From Annona cherimola (Eukaryota; Streptophyta; Magnoliopsida; Magnoliales; Annonaceae), in assembly GCA_030490835.1 (NCBI GenBank), contig CM059975.1, positions 30,598,133 to 30,662,132 on the forward strand: a stretch of DNA of 64,000 bases, in the 5' to 3' direction. Each line of letters begins with the position of its first letter. The first letter of the stretch is position 1. Both the position numbers and the translations under genes were made by a program. The notes under the pieces are model-generated. The model saw only the letters and a list, made by a program, of their open reading frames with translations, was not told the DNA's origin and ran no database searches. This document shows, piece after piece, positions 36,986 through 47,800 of the stretch.

Positions 36986-37205
36986 AAGTTGTTTCAATAA
37001 ACTTTATTACTATCTTATATTTGATAAAATTTGGCTACGGTTAATAGTATTTTAATTTTACTAATTAATAATAGACTAAAGCATTTAACCTATACAACTA
37101 TACATTTGATAAATGTACAAATTAGCACTATCACATTTAGGCCCACATTTTTACCTAGGGTTAACTTTATCTAAAGTCCGTATTAAAATATAGAGCTGGG
37201 TAACG

Positions 37206-38180
37206 GTAAAGATGTTAATGGATTATGCTGGACGGTTTGGAGAATAATCTTAATCCTAAGCAATTTATAAAATTTCAACCTTCATTCGTTTACAATTTGT
37301 TTATCTTAACAAGTTGCGGATAATTAATGGATTGTAAACAAGTAGAAGACAAGCTAAATTATTAATCAATTACATAAAATGATACAAATAATATAGTGGT
37401 AAAAATAAAAAGATCTTAACACTTCAAAAAAATGTGATAAGCATGGAATATGATTTCATGCACCCGGGTGTACTTAGCTTTAGTGTACTCAGGTGTATTT
37501 AATTTATTTTTAATATTTTTTTGAAATCGTTTTTACAAAATTGTTAATCTAAGTGTATTTAACATGTGTATCGATTTTTACTACTTTCGGAGATTTTTAG
37601 ATATTTTTTTAGATTTTTAAAAATCAATGGTATTTTCCATAATTTATTTAAAATGACTGAAAATATCATTGATTTTAAAAAATTCAAAAAATATCTAAAA
37701 ATCTCCAAAAATGGTAAAAATTAATACGCATGTTAAATTTATTTAGATTAACATTCTTGTAATAAATATTTCAAAAAATACAAAAAATGATTATTTACAC
37801 CCAGTTGTACCGAAGCTAAGTGCATCTACAAGAAATTATATTCCCACAAACAAAACAAGTAGAATGTAGTTCGTCATCATCTTTAACTTGGAACGAAAAA
37901 CACCCAACAATCACAAATTTTGTAGTTTTCAATAAAATATAAACTAAAAGTAAAATAGACATTAATATCAAAGACTTAAACAACATCTATACATCTGTAG
38001 TTGGATTGTGCAAGATTAAACAGATTGATATATTGAAAATAGTCAACCCATTACTCATTTATTTAAATAAATGGATGAGTTGGTTAAAACTCATTTAGCC
38101 AAAAATCCAACTCAAATTCATTTTTAAACGGGTTTAAAGGGAAAGTTAGCAGGTTGACCCAGCTATTAACACTCCCGGAT
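37206..38180. mobile_element. Possible hAT-like element interrupted by a MITE
   Basis: GATGTTAATGGATTATGC near 37210 and GCTATTAACACTCCC near 38162-38176 resemble the ends of the 608-bp element at 9491-10098. The inside also has AAATCCAACTCAAATTC-type text. No target duplication was resolved. A palindromic MITE (37445-37844) sits inside. Confidence 0.35.
37445..37844. mobile_element. Palindromic MITE
   Basis: Left end GGAATATGATTTCATGCACC, right end GTGCATCTACAAGAAATTAT then ATTCC. The two halves are complementary: GGAGATTTTTAGATATTTTT against AAAAATATCTAAAAATCTCC. Related to the element at 7079-7437. Confidence 0.65.
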
Positions 38181-38184
38181 AAGA

Positions 38185-38820
38185 GATTTCTGGGTTGGCA
38201 GACCTTGACGATTATGATGTGCCATTTTCGCTTCTACTGTCGCATGACCCACGAACCGCGAGTTTTTTAGGTAGCCAGTCTTTAATTTTTAAATTCTGAA
38301 ACCCCCTCTAATCTAGGAATATGATTTGATAATTGACATCTTAATTATTCTTATTTTTTCGTTATTATTTTTAATAATTTTTTCATTTGTATAAAAAAAT
38401 CTTCCTTTTTAATTTTTAATAACCATAATCCTCATATCATATCTTTTCTTTTTAGGATCATCTTTGCATAATTGCCAATTGATTCTCGTATTTTAAATAT
38501 TTGCAAAATAAATCCTCTTATAAAACAGAACCCGTAACTAACAAAGTATGATGTGTGACAACCAGATTTACAACATGGAAGTATGATCACTAACGCACGG
38601 TTGCATGACCTTTTTTATTTTTTATTTTTTGGAATTCATATGTGGCCTCAAGCATCAGGTTTATGCTTGAGCACAGATACGAATTTGATAAAATAAAATA
38701 AAAAATTTAAAAAGACTTCCGTTAGAGATAACATTGGATCGGGTTTCTTTCTGAGTCCGGTTTCAATGAAAACGTTTGAAAATGCCTAATCTACCGTCCA
38801 TGTAAAACTTACGACTGAGA
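38185..38820. other. Intergenic DNA
   Basis: AT-rich, with no gene recognised. Confidence 0.4.
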
Positions 38821-38869
38821 TTTGGAAGGGCAAAAATGGAATAGACTAACATCCACACGCGTGTTGATG

Positions 38870-39335
38870 TGGGCTTCACTCCCGTTTCTCCCTTTCCTCT
38901 GCGTCTCTCTTCTCTCCCTCCTTCCTCCCGCTCTCTTCTCTCCCTCCTTCCTGCCTCATCCCTCCCTCATCCCTCCATTTCGAATACAGCCTAGCCCAGC
39001 CAGAATGTTGTGCGCAGAAATCTGCCATGCCCAACGCCTGACCCCTCTCCTCTCCCTGCACCCGACCGCTGCCCGATCCCTCTCCTCTCCCGCACCCGAC
39101 CCCTCTCCCCTCTCCTCTGCAGCCAGAATGTTGCGCGCAGAAATCTACCATGCCCGACGCCCGACCCCTCTCCTCTCCCTGCACCCGACCCCTCTCCCCT
39201 CTCCTCTGCAGCCAGAATGTTGCGACAGAAATCTGCCATGCCCAACGCCCGACCCCTCTCCTCTCCCTGCACCCGACTGCTGCCCGATCCCTCTCCTCTC
39301 CCGCACCCGACCCCTCTCCCCTCTCCTTTGCATTT
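38870..39335. repeat. C/T-rich minisatellite upstream of the NLR remnant
   Basis: Three units begin CAGAATGTTG at 39001, 39124 and 39213 (about 123, 89 and 118 bp). Each has a GAAATCT-CCATGCCC block, then CGACCCCTCTCCTCTCCC-type copies and ends CTCTGCAGC. The second unit lacks an internal TGCCCGATCCCTCTCC-type block. The strand is strongly pyrimidine-biased. Open frames through it are a by-product of repeats whose lengths are not all multiples of three. Confidence 0.8.
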
Positions 39336-39687
39336 CGTTGTTGTGGTGTCCTAGAGGTGGTTCGCATTTCAAGGTCTGGCTATCCAACCAGGATGCCACA
39401 CAAAAAGTTTGCAAGAAGGTTAGTAAATAACTTCACTATAATTTTTTAACATTTATTTATTTTAGTTTCGTATTTTTAAATTGTTGAAATTTTTGCCCAT
39501 TTCTTGCACTTACCTTTTTTTTCTGAAAATCTCATTAGGTATGGTTTTCTTCTTCTGGAACATATAGCATCTCAAGATCCCCTCAGTGTATCAGTTGCAA
39601 TTCTCCATCAATTTAATATTTTGCCTGAAATGTATTAAGTTGGCTATACGAAACTTTTCTTCAGAACCGGACAGGTATATTCCAAAT

Positions 39688-40608
39688 ATGGAATGGGCAC
39701 TAGATCTTGTTTCTCAATTTGTTGGTGATATGAAAGACCTGGACCAGAACTTGGATAAACTGAAAAGGGAGGCAGATGAACTCAGATGCATGCGGGATGG
39801 AACTCAAACTGAAGTTAGTCAAGCTGAAGCATGTGGAAAGGTACCAGCACCGCTTGTGATGAATTGGCTTGAGGGGGCAAACAGTACTATAGCAAGTTGA
39901 TTCAATCAGGTCAGAGCTGGAGGGAGGGAGAAGGAGCGTGTTTTTCGCTGATCTGAAATTACGCTGTACATGGGGAAAGAGGGTCCGTAGTCAAATCGAT
40001 GAGGTCCAAACCCATAAAAGAAAATGGAAGGATTTAGAGGATCGGGAGATGGCAAAGAGAGCCCGCTGCTCGCCGATGCCAGAAAAGTGGGATGTGCCAC
40101 GAGAAGTTGAAGAATAGAGCAGTTCTAAAGAAGCAGTTGGGAAGATATCCCAGTGGTTGGAAGATGAGGCAGTTAGTGTTATTGGTGTTTGGGGTATGGG
40201 TGGGGTGGGAAAAACCACCCTTGTCAAACAATTATGCAACAAGTTGCTAGGAACTAATGATTTTCAGCAAGTGATCTGGGTAACTGTATCTAAAGACCGT
40301 AACTTGGAAGCCATCCGACAGAGAATTGCAAACAAGCTCAGTTTGGAATTTGAGGCAAATGAAGGCTTAGAAGAAAAGCGGGGGGACTTGCGAGCTAGGT
40401 TGGATAGGGTGAAGTATATTCTGATCTTGGATGATCTGTGGCAAAATTTATCCTTAGAGGAAGTCGGCATTCCATGGCGAAACGAAGAAAATCGTTGCAA
40501 GATTGTAATAACTACTCGTAAAAATGGAGTGCCAATGACTAAAACACACACACATCTTACCAAAATTTTATTAAGTGAGACACTTTTCAGCAATACATTA
40601 ACCAACTA
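39688..40608 (+). pseudogene. CC-NB-ARC (NLR) remnant
   Basis: The likely start is MEWALDLVSQFV at 39688, the N-terminal coiled coil of the RPS2/RPS5-like NLR class. QNLDKLKREADELRC follows. A TGA falls at 39898-39900, a frameshift lies near 39940, and FFADLKLRCTWGKRV (about 39939-39985) then continues to a TAG at about 40119. After that the frame is open to 40608. The P-loop is GMGGVGKTTL (about 40195-40225), and VIWVTVSKD (RNBS-A), ILILDDLW (kinase 2, about 40417-40440) and KIVITTRK (RNBS-B, about 40500) follow. GLPL, MHD and all leucine-rich repeats are absent. A GTAAAAATGG at 40518 follows the ACT ACT C of the RNBS-B block and would be a phase-1 donor. NLRs are cytosolic immune receptors; this copy has two stops and a shift and so is probably dead. 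Confidence 0.8.
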
Positions 40609-40669
40609 AAAGGGTAAAATCATTTAGGCTACGCATGCCAATGATATTGAAGTCTAAAATACTTGAAAT

Positions 40670-40711
40670 TAGTTTGGGATTATTACAACTAGTTTGGGAT
40701 TATTACAACCT
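40670..40711. repeat. Two copies of a 21-bp repeat
   Basis: TTAGTTTGGGATTATTACAA occurs at about 40670 and, as CTAGTTTGGGATTATTACAA, at about 40691. Confidence 0.7.
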
Positions 40712-40714
40712 ACC

Positions 40715-42486
40715 TATATATTTAAACGAGGGGATAAGTTAATCAGTAATATTCTTTCTTGTTATTGGTGTTCATTCCTTCAATTTCAAATTGCGAGATT
40801 TTCTGACTTTTTTTTTTAATATTTCCAATTCCATATCATTCAGGGAGAGGAAAGGACGTAATAAATTATACTTCAATACAACCTCCTTTATCTATCTTTC
40901 CTAGTAAAATAGATATATTTTTGTCTTTCATTATTAATAATTGTCTCATTGATTCTATTTCATACAGGGAGAGGAGATAATGAGTTAGCCTTTGATATAT
41001 TGTCTCTTTCTCTGTCATTGGGGCCCGGTAAGAAGATTTCTTTATGCATTTATTTTTTTATTTTTTCATTAATTTCATTTTGCAAAATTTTTATTTTGGT
41101 TACCTTTTATAGCTTTCGAGATTTTTATATGTGAAACTGCGTATCATTTAGGAAGAGGGTAGAATTTGTGGGTGTATTCCTTACTGTCTACTTTGTTAGT
41201 TTCAATGCTATGAGCTGATGTGAATATTTCTCCTTTACTATCATACCAACGGTTGTCATGTAATGCAGGGGAACAATGATATGAAGGAGTGCGTTATTAG
41301 TTTTTCCTAGTGAAAAAAGATTTCCTTCTGCTTGTGTTAATTAGTTTTTATTTGATTGGTTTCAAATTGTTGAATTTTATAGAAAATGGAGAGGTTTCTA
41401 TGCAACTTACACAATCTCTTCCTTTCGTTCCTCTGCTCGGTAAATTTTCTTTATTTTTTTCAAAAAAAATTTTTATTAGTTTTTTGCTTTATTGGTTTGA
41501 AGTTTGAAAGATTGTGACAATCTTGTTCCTTTCGTTCATTTGCTTGGTAAATTTTCTTTCTTTTTTCTAAAAATTTTTTGTTAGTTTTTGGCTTCATTGG
41601 TTTGAAGGATGAAAGACTGTGACAATCTTATTGATTTTGTTTCATAAATATAGGGCGAGAGGACGAGACCATGTATGCTTTAGAGCCTCCACTTTTGCCT
41701 CTCTTTCCCGGTAATGTTCTCGATAGGTTCCCTTTTGTTGTTTTTCATGATGTAAGATTCTGTTAGAATATGATGGGTTCATCAATTCTATATCACAAAC
41801 CATGAATGGTACAATAGTTCTTTTTTCTCGATTATTATTTGCCTTTGTTTAATTGGATCATGTAATGAGACAAGGATGAGGCAGTCAATGTTACACTACC
41901 AAATCTGCGTTTATTTCTTGGTAAAATGTAGTTCTTTAGTTTCTGGTTTTTTTTTGCTTCTGTCTTGTTAATTTCCTATTATCGAATTATGTGACTATCT
42001 TTTCATTCTTTATCTTAAAGAGGGGCGAGACAAATTAGATTATGATGTACTTTTTTGTTGTTTGGCTTTCACCCCTATAAAATAAATGTTAATCCATATT
42101 TCATTTGTTTCACATCATCAAATTCTCTATCCATCTCATTGGTTCTGTTTAGTACAATAAAATGAGATGATGAGTTAATCATTGATATCCTTTCTTGTTA
42201 TTAGTTTTTATTTCATCAATTGCAAATTTCAGGTTGTGACATTTTGTAATTTTCTTTTTGATATATTCCAATTTTGTATCATTTAGGAGGAGGGGAGGAT
42301 ATGATAGCTCATACTTCAATACCAACGGTTGTCATGTAATGCAAGGGAACAATGATATGGAAGAAGGATTACAATCTGCGCTTACGAGAGACGAAGATGA
42401 TTCTACAGAAACTTGGAAGTGAGGATGGGAGCGCTGAGAAAGCACGGAAAAAGTGGTGGGGACGGAGAAACAACAAGAGGATGTAA
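40715..42486 (+). other. Array of phase 1-1 mini-exon-like cassettes after the NLR remnant
   Basis: Five cassettes are open, sit between AG and GT, and are multiples of three with phase 1 on both sides: 40844-40903 (60), 40968-41027 (60), 41383-41439 (57), 41654-41710 (57) and 41870-41920 (51). Their products include GRGKDVINYTSIQPPLSIFP, GRGDNELAFDILSLSLSLGP, NGEVSMQLTQSLPFVPLLG and REDETMYALEPPLLPLFPG. They share a charged start and a Leu/Pro-rich end. Degenerate relatives lie near 41143, 41520, 42012, 42146 and 42287, and 40715-40890 and about 42140-42330 share introns as well as exon starts. A last piece (42346-42422) is open in the same phase, ending DDSTETWK; another frame gives a basic 44-residue reading ending at 42486. 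Whether it is spliced is untested. Confidence 0.5.
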
Positions 42487-43107
42487 TTATTGTTTGGTTA
42501 TATGTATAACATCGATCTCTGTTTTAGGCATATGCTGATAGAATGATTTGATTGAAAAGAAAATTCTATTTTTGCTAGTGAAGAGCTATATTCCCCCTTT
42601 TTTCAATTGGATGCCTTCTCCCTTACTCTGTAAATTTTTATGATAAAATAGAAGTTAACCTACTTAATCATTTATCTTTATTATTGTTTTGGATATAGCG
42701 GCTGACAATAAATGTTTCTGTTCTACACGTACAATTGCAGTAAGCGGGGGAGGGAGGGGGCATATAGCTGCCATGTGTTACTAGCAAAGTAAGCCCAGGA
42801 TGCAAATTTACTAATCTTTATTTATAAATGATTTTGTCTTTCTGCACCTTTAGCAACTAAACAACATGAACAGATTTAATAAATACAATAAAGTAAATAT
42901 TTTACAACTTGATAATAACATGATTATAAAAACAGAAATTTGCTGAGTGATAGTAAATTGCAACAAATAAATTCAGATGATTGAAATAAACGCTCGATAG
43001 ATTTTAAATGTTACATAGAGTCTTTTCTTCTAAATGAAAACTCTTATATATTCTTTTTCTCCAGTTTTGTTGTCGTGCTTCTAAATCAAAGTCCTTTCTC
43101 ATCATTT
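42487..43107. other. Intergenic DNA
   Basis: No gene recognised. Confidence 0.4.
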
Positions 43108-43179
43108 AGAAATGCAAGAGCAGCAGTAAAGAGAAATGCAAGAGCAGCAGTAAAGAGAAACGCAAGAGCAGCAGTAAAG
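43108..43179. repeat. 24-bp tandem repeat, three copies
   Basis: Units at 43108-43131, 43132-43155 and 43156-43179; unit AGAAATGCAAGAGCAGCAGT then AAAG. In frame it would encode RNARAAVK three times, but the 69-codon frame has no family match. Confidence 0.85.
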
Positions 43180-44700
43180 AGAATAAACAGGAAGATATAT
43201 CTTCTTGTCAAGCATGACCTAAATTACAAACTTGATAGCGAAAATGTAGAGAACAAACTTGTGGACAATGAAGCACAACTATAAAAGAAATTTAAAAACT
43301 TAATATTTGAAATAAGTACATAGAAAAGTTCACACCATTCATTTGAATATATGATTTTTAAAATCATTATATGGGGAACGCTTGTATAATATATTTAGAA
43401 TTTAAATTTTAAAATTTTTAGATGAAAAATTATTCTACAAAATTTCTAAGTCTAAATATTAAATTAATTTGAAGAAGAACATTTCTATAGCAAAATTAAA
43501 ACAGTAAATTTTACATTAAATACAATAAGAACATTTATATAATGTATTTAAATATATAAATCTCAAACTAATTATGTGGAGAATGATGCTATAAAAATTT
43601 TCTGAATTATTACAATAAATTTATCATCGCAAATTATAACTATTTTTGTGATAAATAATTAAATTCAACATTACATAAAATTCTCACCTAACTTTTATAC
43701 AAATTCTTTACTTTTTGAGGTAATGGTACGAGGTGACAAATAAAATTTATGCCGTTAATTTATTTTTTGATTTATTTCATTTATTTACTTTTATTCCGTT
43801 GTAAATTCGTGACGTTAATTTATTCTTTACTTTATGTTCATTTATTCACTTTTATGTCGTTGTAAATTTTATATGATTTAAACAAAAAAGTAAATAAATC
43901 AAAGTAAATCATTTTCAATAAAAGTAAATCGTAAATGAATGAAAAAATAAATAATGGGTGGTCTCAAAATTTACAATTTGTCTAGTCAACCAAAGTAAAT
44001 CGTTTAAAATTTGTGTCATTTTATTCTAAGTTTAATAGTACGAGATGACAAATTATTGTAAATCATAGGAGACACAAAAAAGGTAACAACGATCATTAAT
44101 TTACTTTTTAAGACCACCTATTACAAATTAAATTCCTCATATGAGAAATAATAAAAATCAATGATACTTATAAATAATCACACAAGTATTATAGTATTTG
44201 TTCATTTTTAGTCACAATATGGTGTTAAAAAAATAGGTGCATAATGAGCATGAAGACGGGTTTTATGCTAACTATAATTAATATACGTGCCTATTATAAA
44301 AATTTATAACATATACAAATTTCTACCTTTCCAGTAAATAAAAGTGTAAATAATTATTATTGATTTATTAAATATATTAATTAGATAAAGGATTCAATTA
44401 TTGGATTTATTTAAAATTTAATAAGAATCTATATTTTATTATTTAATATTATTAGTATCTTTCGTATTACATTTACTGATAATATATTTCATATAAATTT
44501 TATGAACAATCTATAAAATTCATCAGATCCATCATATCAGTACATTACAAATTGATTACTCTATAAAATTCATAAATCATGTATATATTAATTTACGATT
44601 TTGCATAATTCTTGTAAAATCTGTATTGTTTATCTAATTGGTGAACATGAAATGTCATCAATCTTATTTTAGCTGTTAAAACTGTATAACTGGTTTATCT
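43180..44700. other. AT-rich DNA with an internal repeat
   Basis: Around 43730-44125 a unit of about 60 bp (TTAATTTATT, CATTTATTTACTTTTAT, CGTTGTAAATT) is present twice, with TACGAGGTGACAAAT and TACGAGATGACAAAT on either side. No gene seen. Confidence 0.45.
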
Positions 44701-44960
44701 TATCAAACGAATATGTATCAAAATCATATAATCTATAAAACTCGTAAAATTTATAAAATTTATCAATTGCATATGCGTTGTATCCGTGATACTCGAATAA
44801 CCCGTAAAATTTATTCCATTGGAAAAATGAATATAAGATTACTAGTGGAACACATCATTTCCATAAATTTCATAAAAACTGTAAAATCCGTAAAATCTGT
44901 AAAATCTGTAACAACGGTCAAACAAGCTAAATTATATCGGTCGTTCAAATTTATTTCTTT
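44470..44960. repeat. Short TGTAAAATC-type repeats
   Basis: Runs of near 10-bp units, clearest at about 44879-44912 (CTGTAAAATCCGTAAAATCT and onward). Degenerate CATAAAATT units flank them. Confidence 0.55.
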
Positions 44961-45620
44961 AAATAAAACTATTCTTAATTTTATAATTTCAGTCCTACAT
45001 TACAGATTATAATTTGGAATGAATATAATTCAATTTAACGTTATGGATCACTCATCATTTATAGTAATTTATTAAAATCATATGAATAACCATAAAAATA
45101 CATGCACCTCAAAGTACTGTAATTTATTTCACCTACTCATACTCACACTTTACCCACAATTCTACCCTCATGGTATGAAATTACCTTTTTACCCTCATTT
45201 GCATTTTATGCAAAAGTGCAAACGTTTGCACTTACACCCGACTCTTTCTTAGAATGCGAGGATACAATCGAGAAAAGAAATAGTCTTACAAAGGTCCATT
45301 TTACAGTCTCGACCGTTAATTTCCACCGGGCTTTGTCGGTTAACGGGAGTTTTATGTCGCAAAATTTGGTAACCTGTAGAGTTTATTCTGCAAATATTAA
45401 ATTATAGAAGCTGATTCGCAACTATAAAAATTACGCAATTCATTTTGCAAAAACTGTTCCTCTTGTCCACTCGTAATAAACATTTCTATTCTCCCGTGCT
45501 TACGCGTATGAAAATAGTAGACAGAGGATCTATGCTGCTGCATGCAAATTGTTCTGTTAATGGTGTATACCGATCGGAATAAACCTACTACAACTGTTAG
45601 AACTCCAATTTAACCACACG
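44961..45620. other. Intergenic DNA
   Basis: No gene or repeat recognised. Confidence 0.4.
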
Positions 45621-45622
45621 AG

Positions 45623-47540
45623 ATGAGGAGTAGCAAGGAGAATATGAAGGATCGAGGATTAGGGGTGAATGAGGATGTGAGCCAGAACATGAATTTGGGC
45701 TATCAGGGAGGTACGGGAAGGAGTATCCAAAGACAACAGACAGACAATGGGGATGAATCAGGAGGATCTGTAGGGAAATGGCTGGGGGAGAAACTCGGGG
45801 CAGCTAGTTGGAAATAGAGGGAAGTAAAAAATAAGGAGTTAAATTGGAGGAGGGATGACTCTAGAGAACAGAAGAGGGGGTGGGGGGTGGGGGGTGGGGA
45901 AAGGAGGTACGACGAGTGGTTTAGTAGAAGTCATAAAGAACATGACATTTATGGGGAAGAGGGAAGAGGAACAAGAGCATGAAGGGGTGGGGATGGAGAA
46001 AATGGATAACACATCACCTAGAAATCAGGTGGAGAAGGGCAGGAAGTAGAAAAGGAAGGCAAGGATAACAGGGACAAAAGAGAGAGGTGGGGAGAGGGAG
46101 GAGATAGAAAGGGGGGCTGGAAAAAGGAAATTGCCTTAAGAACATATAGACGCAGAAAATGGAGCACAAATTATGGCTAGAGAGAGGACCAAATGGCAAT
46201 GACTGAGGAGGATCCTCAGCCCTGCCAGGAATAGATATTCCTTTTTATCTTCGAATTGTTGTGGGCTTAGGAACACACCGTCAATTCGTAATCTTCTTGA
46301 TATGATTAAGAAATAAGATCTTGATCTTCCTCTCGGAAACCAACACAAAAAGAGAGATTATATCAAAAGCAAGTTGAGATTTGATTGTTATTTGGTCGTG
46401 GAATGTGAGGAAATGAGGGGGGTTAGCTCTATTATGGTAGGCGATGGATGTAAACATCAAATCCTTTTAAGATCACCGTATTGATGCAGAGATCGTGGGG
46501 CCTAAGATGACCCGAGAGTAGGTCTTTCATGAGCTTATTAAAACATTAGAATGATCTGCCGTGGATGCTATCATGGGACTTCAATGAAGTGACTAGTGCA
46601 TTGGAGTAAATCAGTAATTATATAAGAGCGAAAAATCAGATGGCACAATTGAGGTAGACTATTGAATTTTGTGAGTTGCATGATTTGGGTGATCAGGGTC
46701 CTCAAATGACTTAGCGCAATAACAAGAAAGGAGAATAAAGAGCTAAAGCGAGATTGGACAGAGGCATGACATCCACTAGTTAGATGTTGGGTATGTGTTA
46801 AATAGTTCAGCAATAATGTCGGACCATAGTTCTATTCTTCCTACTTTGGATTTAAGGAAGAAAGGAAAAAGACCACCAAAAATGTTCAGATATGAGGTTT
46901 TTTTTAGCGAAGTATAAAGAGACACATGATATTGAGCAAAAGGTACGGTCAATTGTTCCACAGCAGGGTTTGCCACTAGTTGGAAGAATAAAATGGAAGT
47001 TGTGGAGATGTGGTTGGGATCTTATGCAGTGGAAAACTCAAGCTCAACGAAACATCAAAGCATCACTACAAAACATGCAAAATGCTCTACGCAAATTGAA
47101 GGGAAGGCCTCCGTCGGATAGCTGAGATGAGCTGATAAGGACTTAGGAAAGGCAAATTAATTCTCTTCTAGAAGATAAGGAGATAATGTGGGAACAGAAG
47201 GCAAAGGTAACTTGGCCTCAAAGTGGGGACTGGAATGCACCCTTTTTCATACAATTGCAAGAGAAAGGAGGAGGAATTGGATAGACTTTCTTGAAGGGGA
47301 GGAGGGTCAGCGTTATGACAGCCAGGAGGAAATTGAGGTGGCTGGCTGGAGCTATTACAATAATTTATGTACGACACGGGGCAGAGGGATGTTTATACAG
47401 AAATGGATAAAATAAAAGGTAGGATTTCCTAAGATGTCAATCTGATGTTGGCAACCCTACCCATCAACGATAAGAGTAATTTAGATGCTGTGGTATTTCG
47501 CCTCAATTCTAAGTTTAGGAATGAATTTCTAAAACGTTTA
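45623..47540 (+). pseudogene. L1-type LINE, 5' half, decayed
   Basis: The Gly/Lys/Glu-rich stretch at 45623-46130 resembles the tail of a plant L1 ORF1. The endonuclease start follows at about 46250-46310 (NCCGLRNTPSIRNLLDMIKK), where the family has a WNCRG-type motif. A deletion-ridden middle leads to the pre-RT linker: MRFFLAKYKETHD (46892), ALRKLKGRPPS, then RERRRNWIDFLEGEEGQRYD (47260-47320) and DVNLMLATLPINDK (47430-47470). It ends before the RT catalytic core, near 47540. Many stops occur. It is not a duplicate of the LINE at 7455-10350, because the parts kept differ. Confidence 0.75.
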
Positions 47541-47619
47541 CCACACTACTTTAAGATTTTAACGGTTGAAAATACCAAACATTTACTGTATCTTAAAAAA
47601 GATTCACAAGATTCACATT

Positions 47620-47800
47620 TGCCCACAAGGCGCCAACCCGGGTTGGTAAAGACGCTGGCCAAATGTCCATGCGGTCGTTGATTCGAATCCCCCATGGGTG
47701 GGGGTGTCCGGTTGATGGGGTGCTTTAGTGCTTAGTCTCCCATACATAGGTGAGAAGGAGCAATTTGGTCTTCAACCAAAAAAAAAAAAAAAGTGATATG
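47620..47800 (+). mobile_element. SINE with poly(A) tail
   Basis: Body about 47627-47792. Box-A-like GGTTGGTAAAGACGC, box B GTTGATTCGAATCCC, then GGGGTGTCCGGTTGATGG and a terminal A-run of about 15. A weak target duplication (TTTGCCCA near 47617 and TATGCCCA near 47801) is possible. The tRNA-like head does not fold into a full tRNA by eye. Confidence 0.75.

Noticed and set aside
38822..39430. 202-codon frame through the minisatellite
   Set aside because: Product is repeat-derived (Pro/Leu/Ser) and overlaps other open frames on both strands.
40949..41134. Separate 61-codon protein
   Set aside because: It is cassette 40968-41027 read into its donor and the intron beyond.
43075..43284. RNARAAVK-repeat protein
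   Set aside because: Isolated frame, a triplicated 24-mer and no promoter or family match.
47627..47710. tRNA gene
   Set aside because: Box A and B are present, but no full cloverleaf is seen and the sequence continues into a SINE body with an A-tail.
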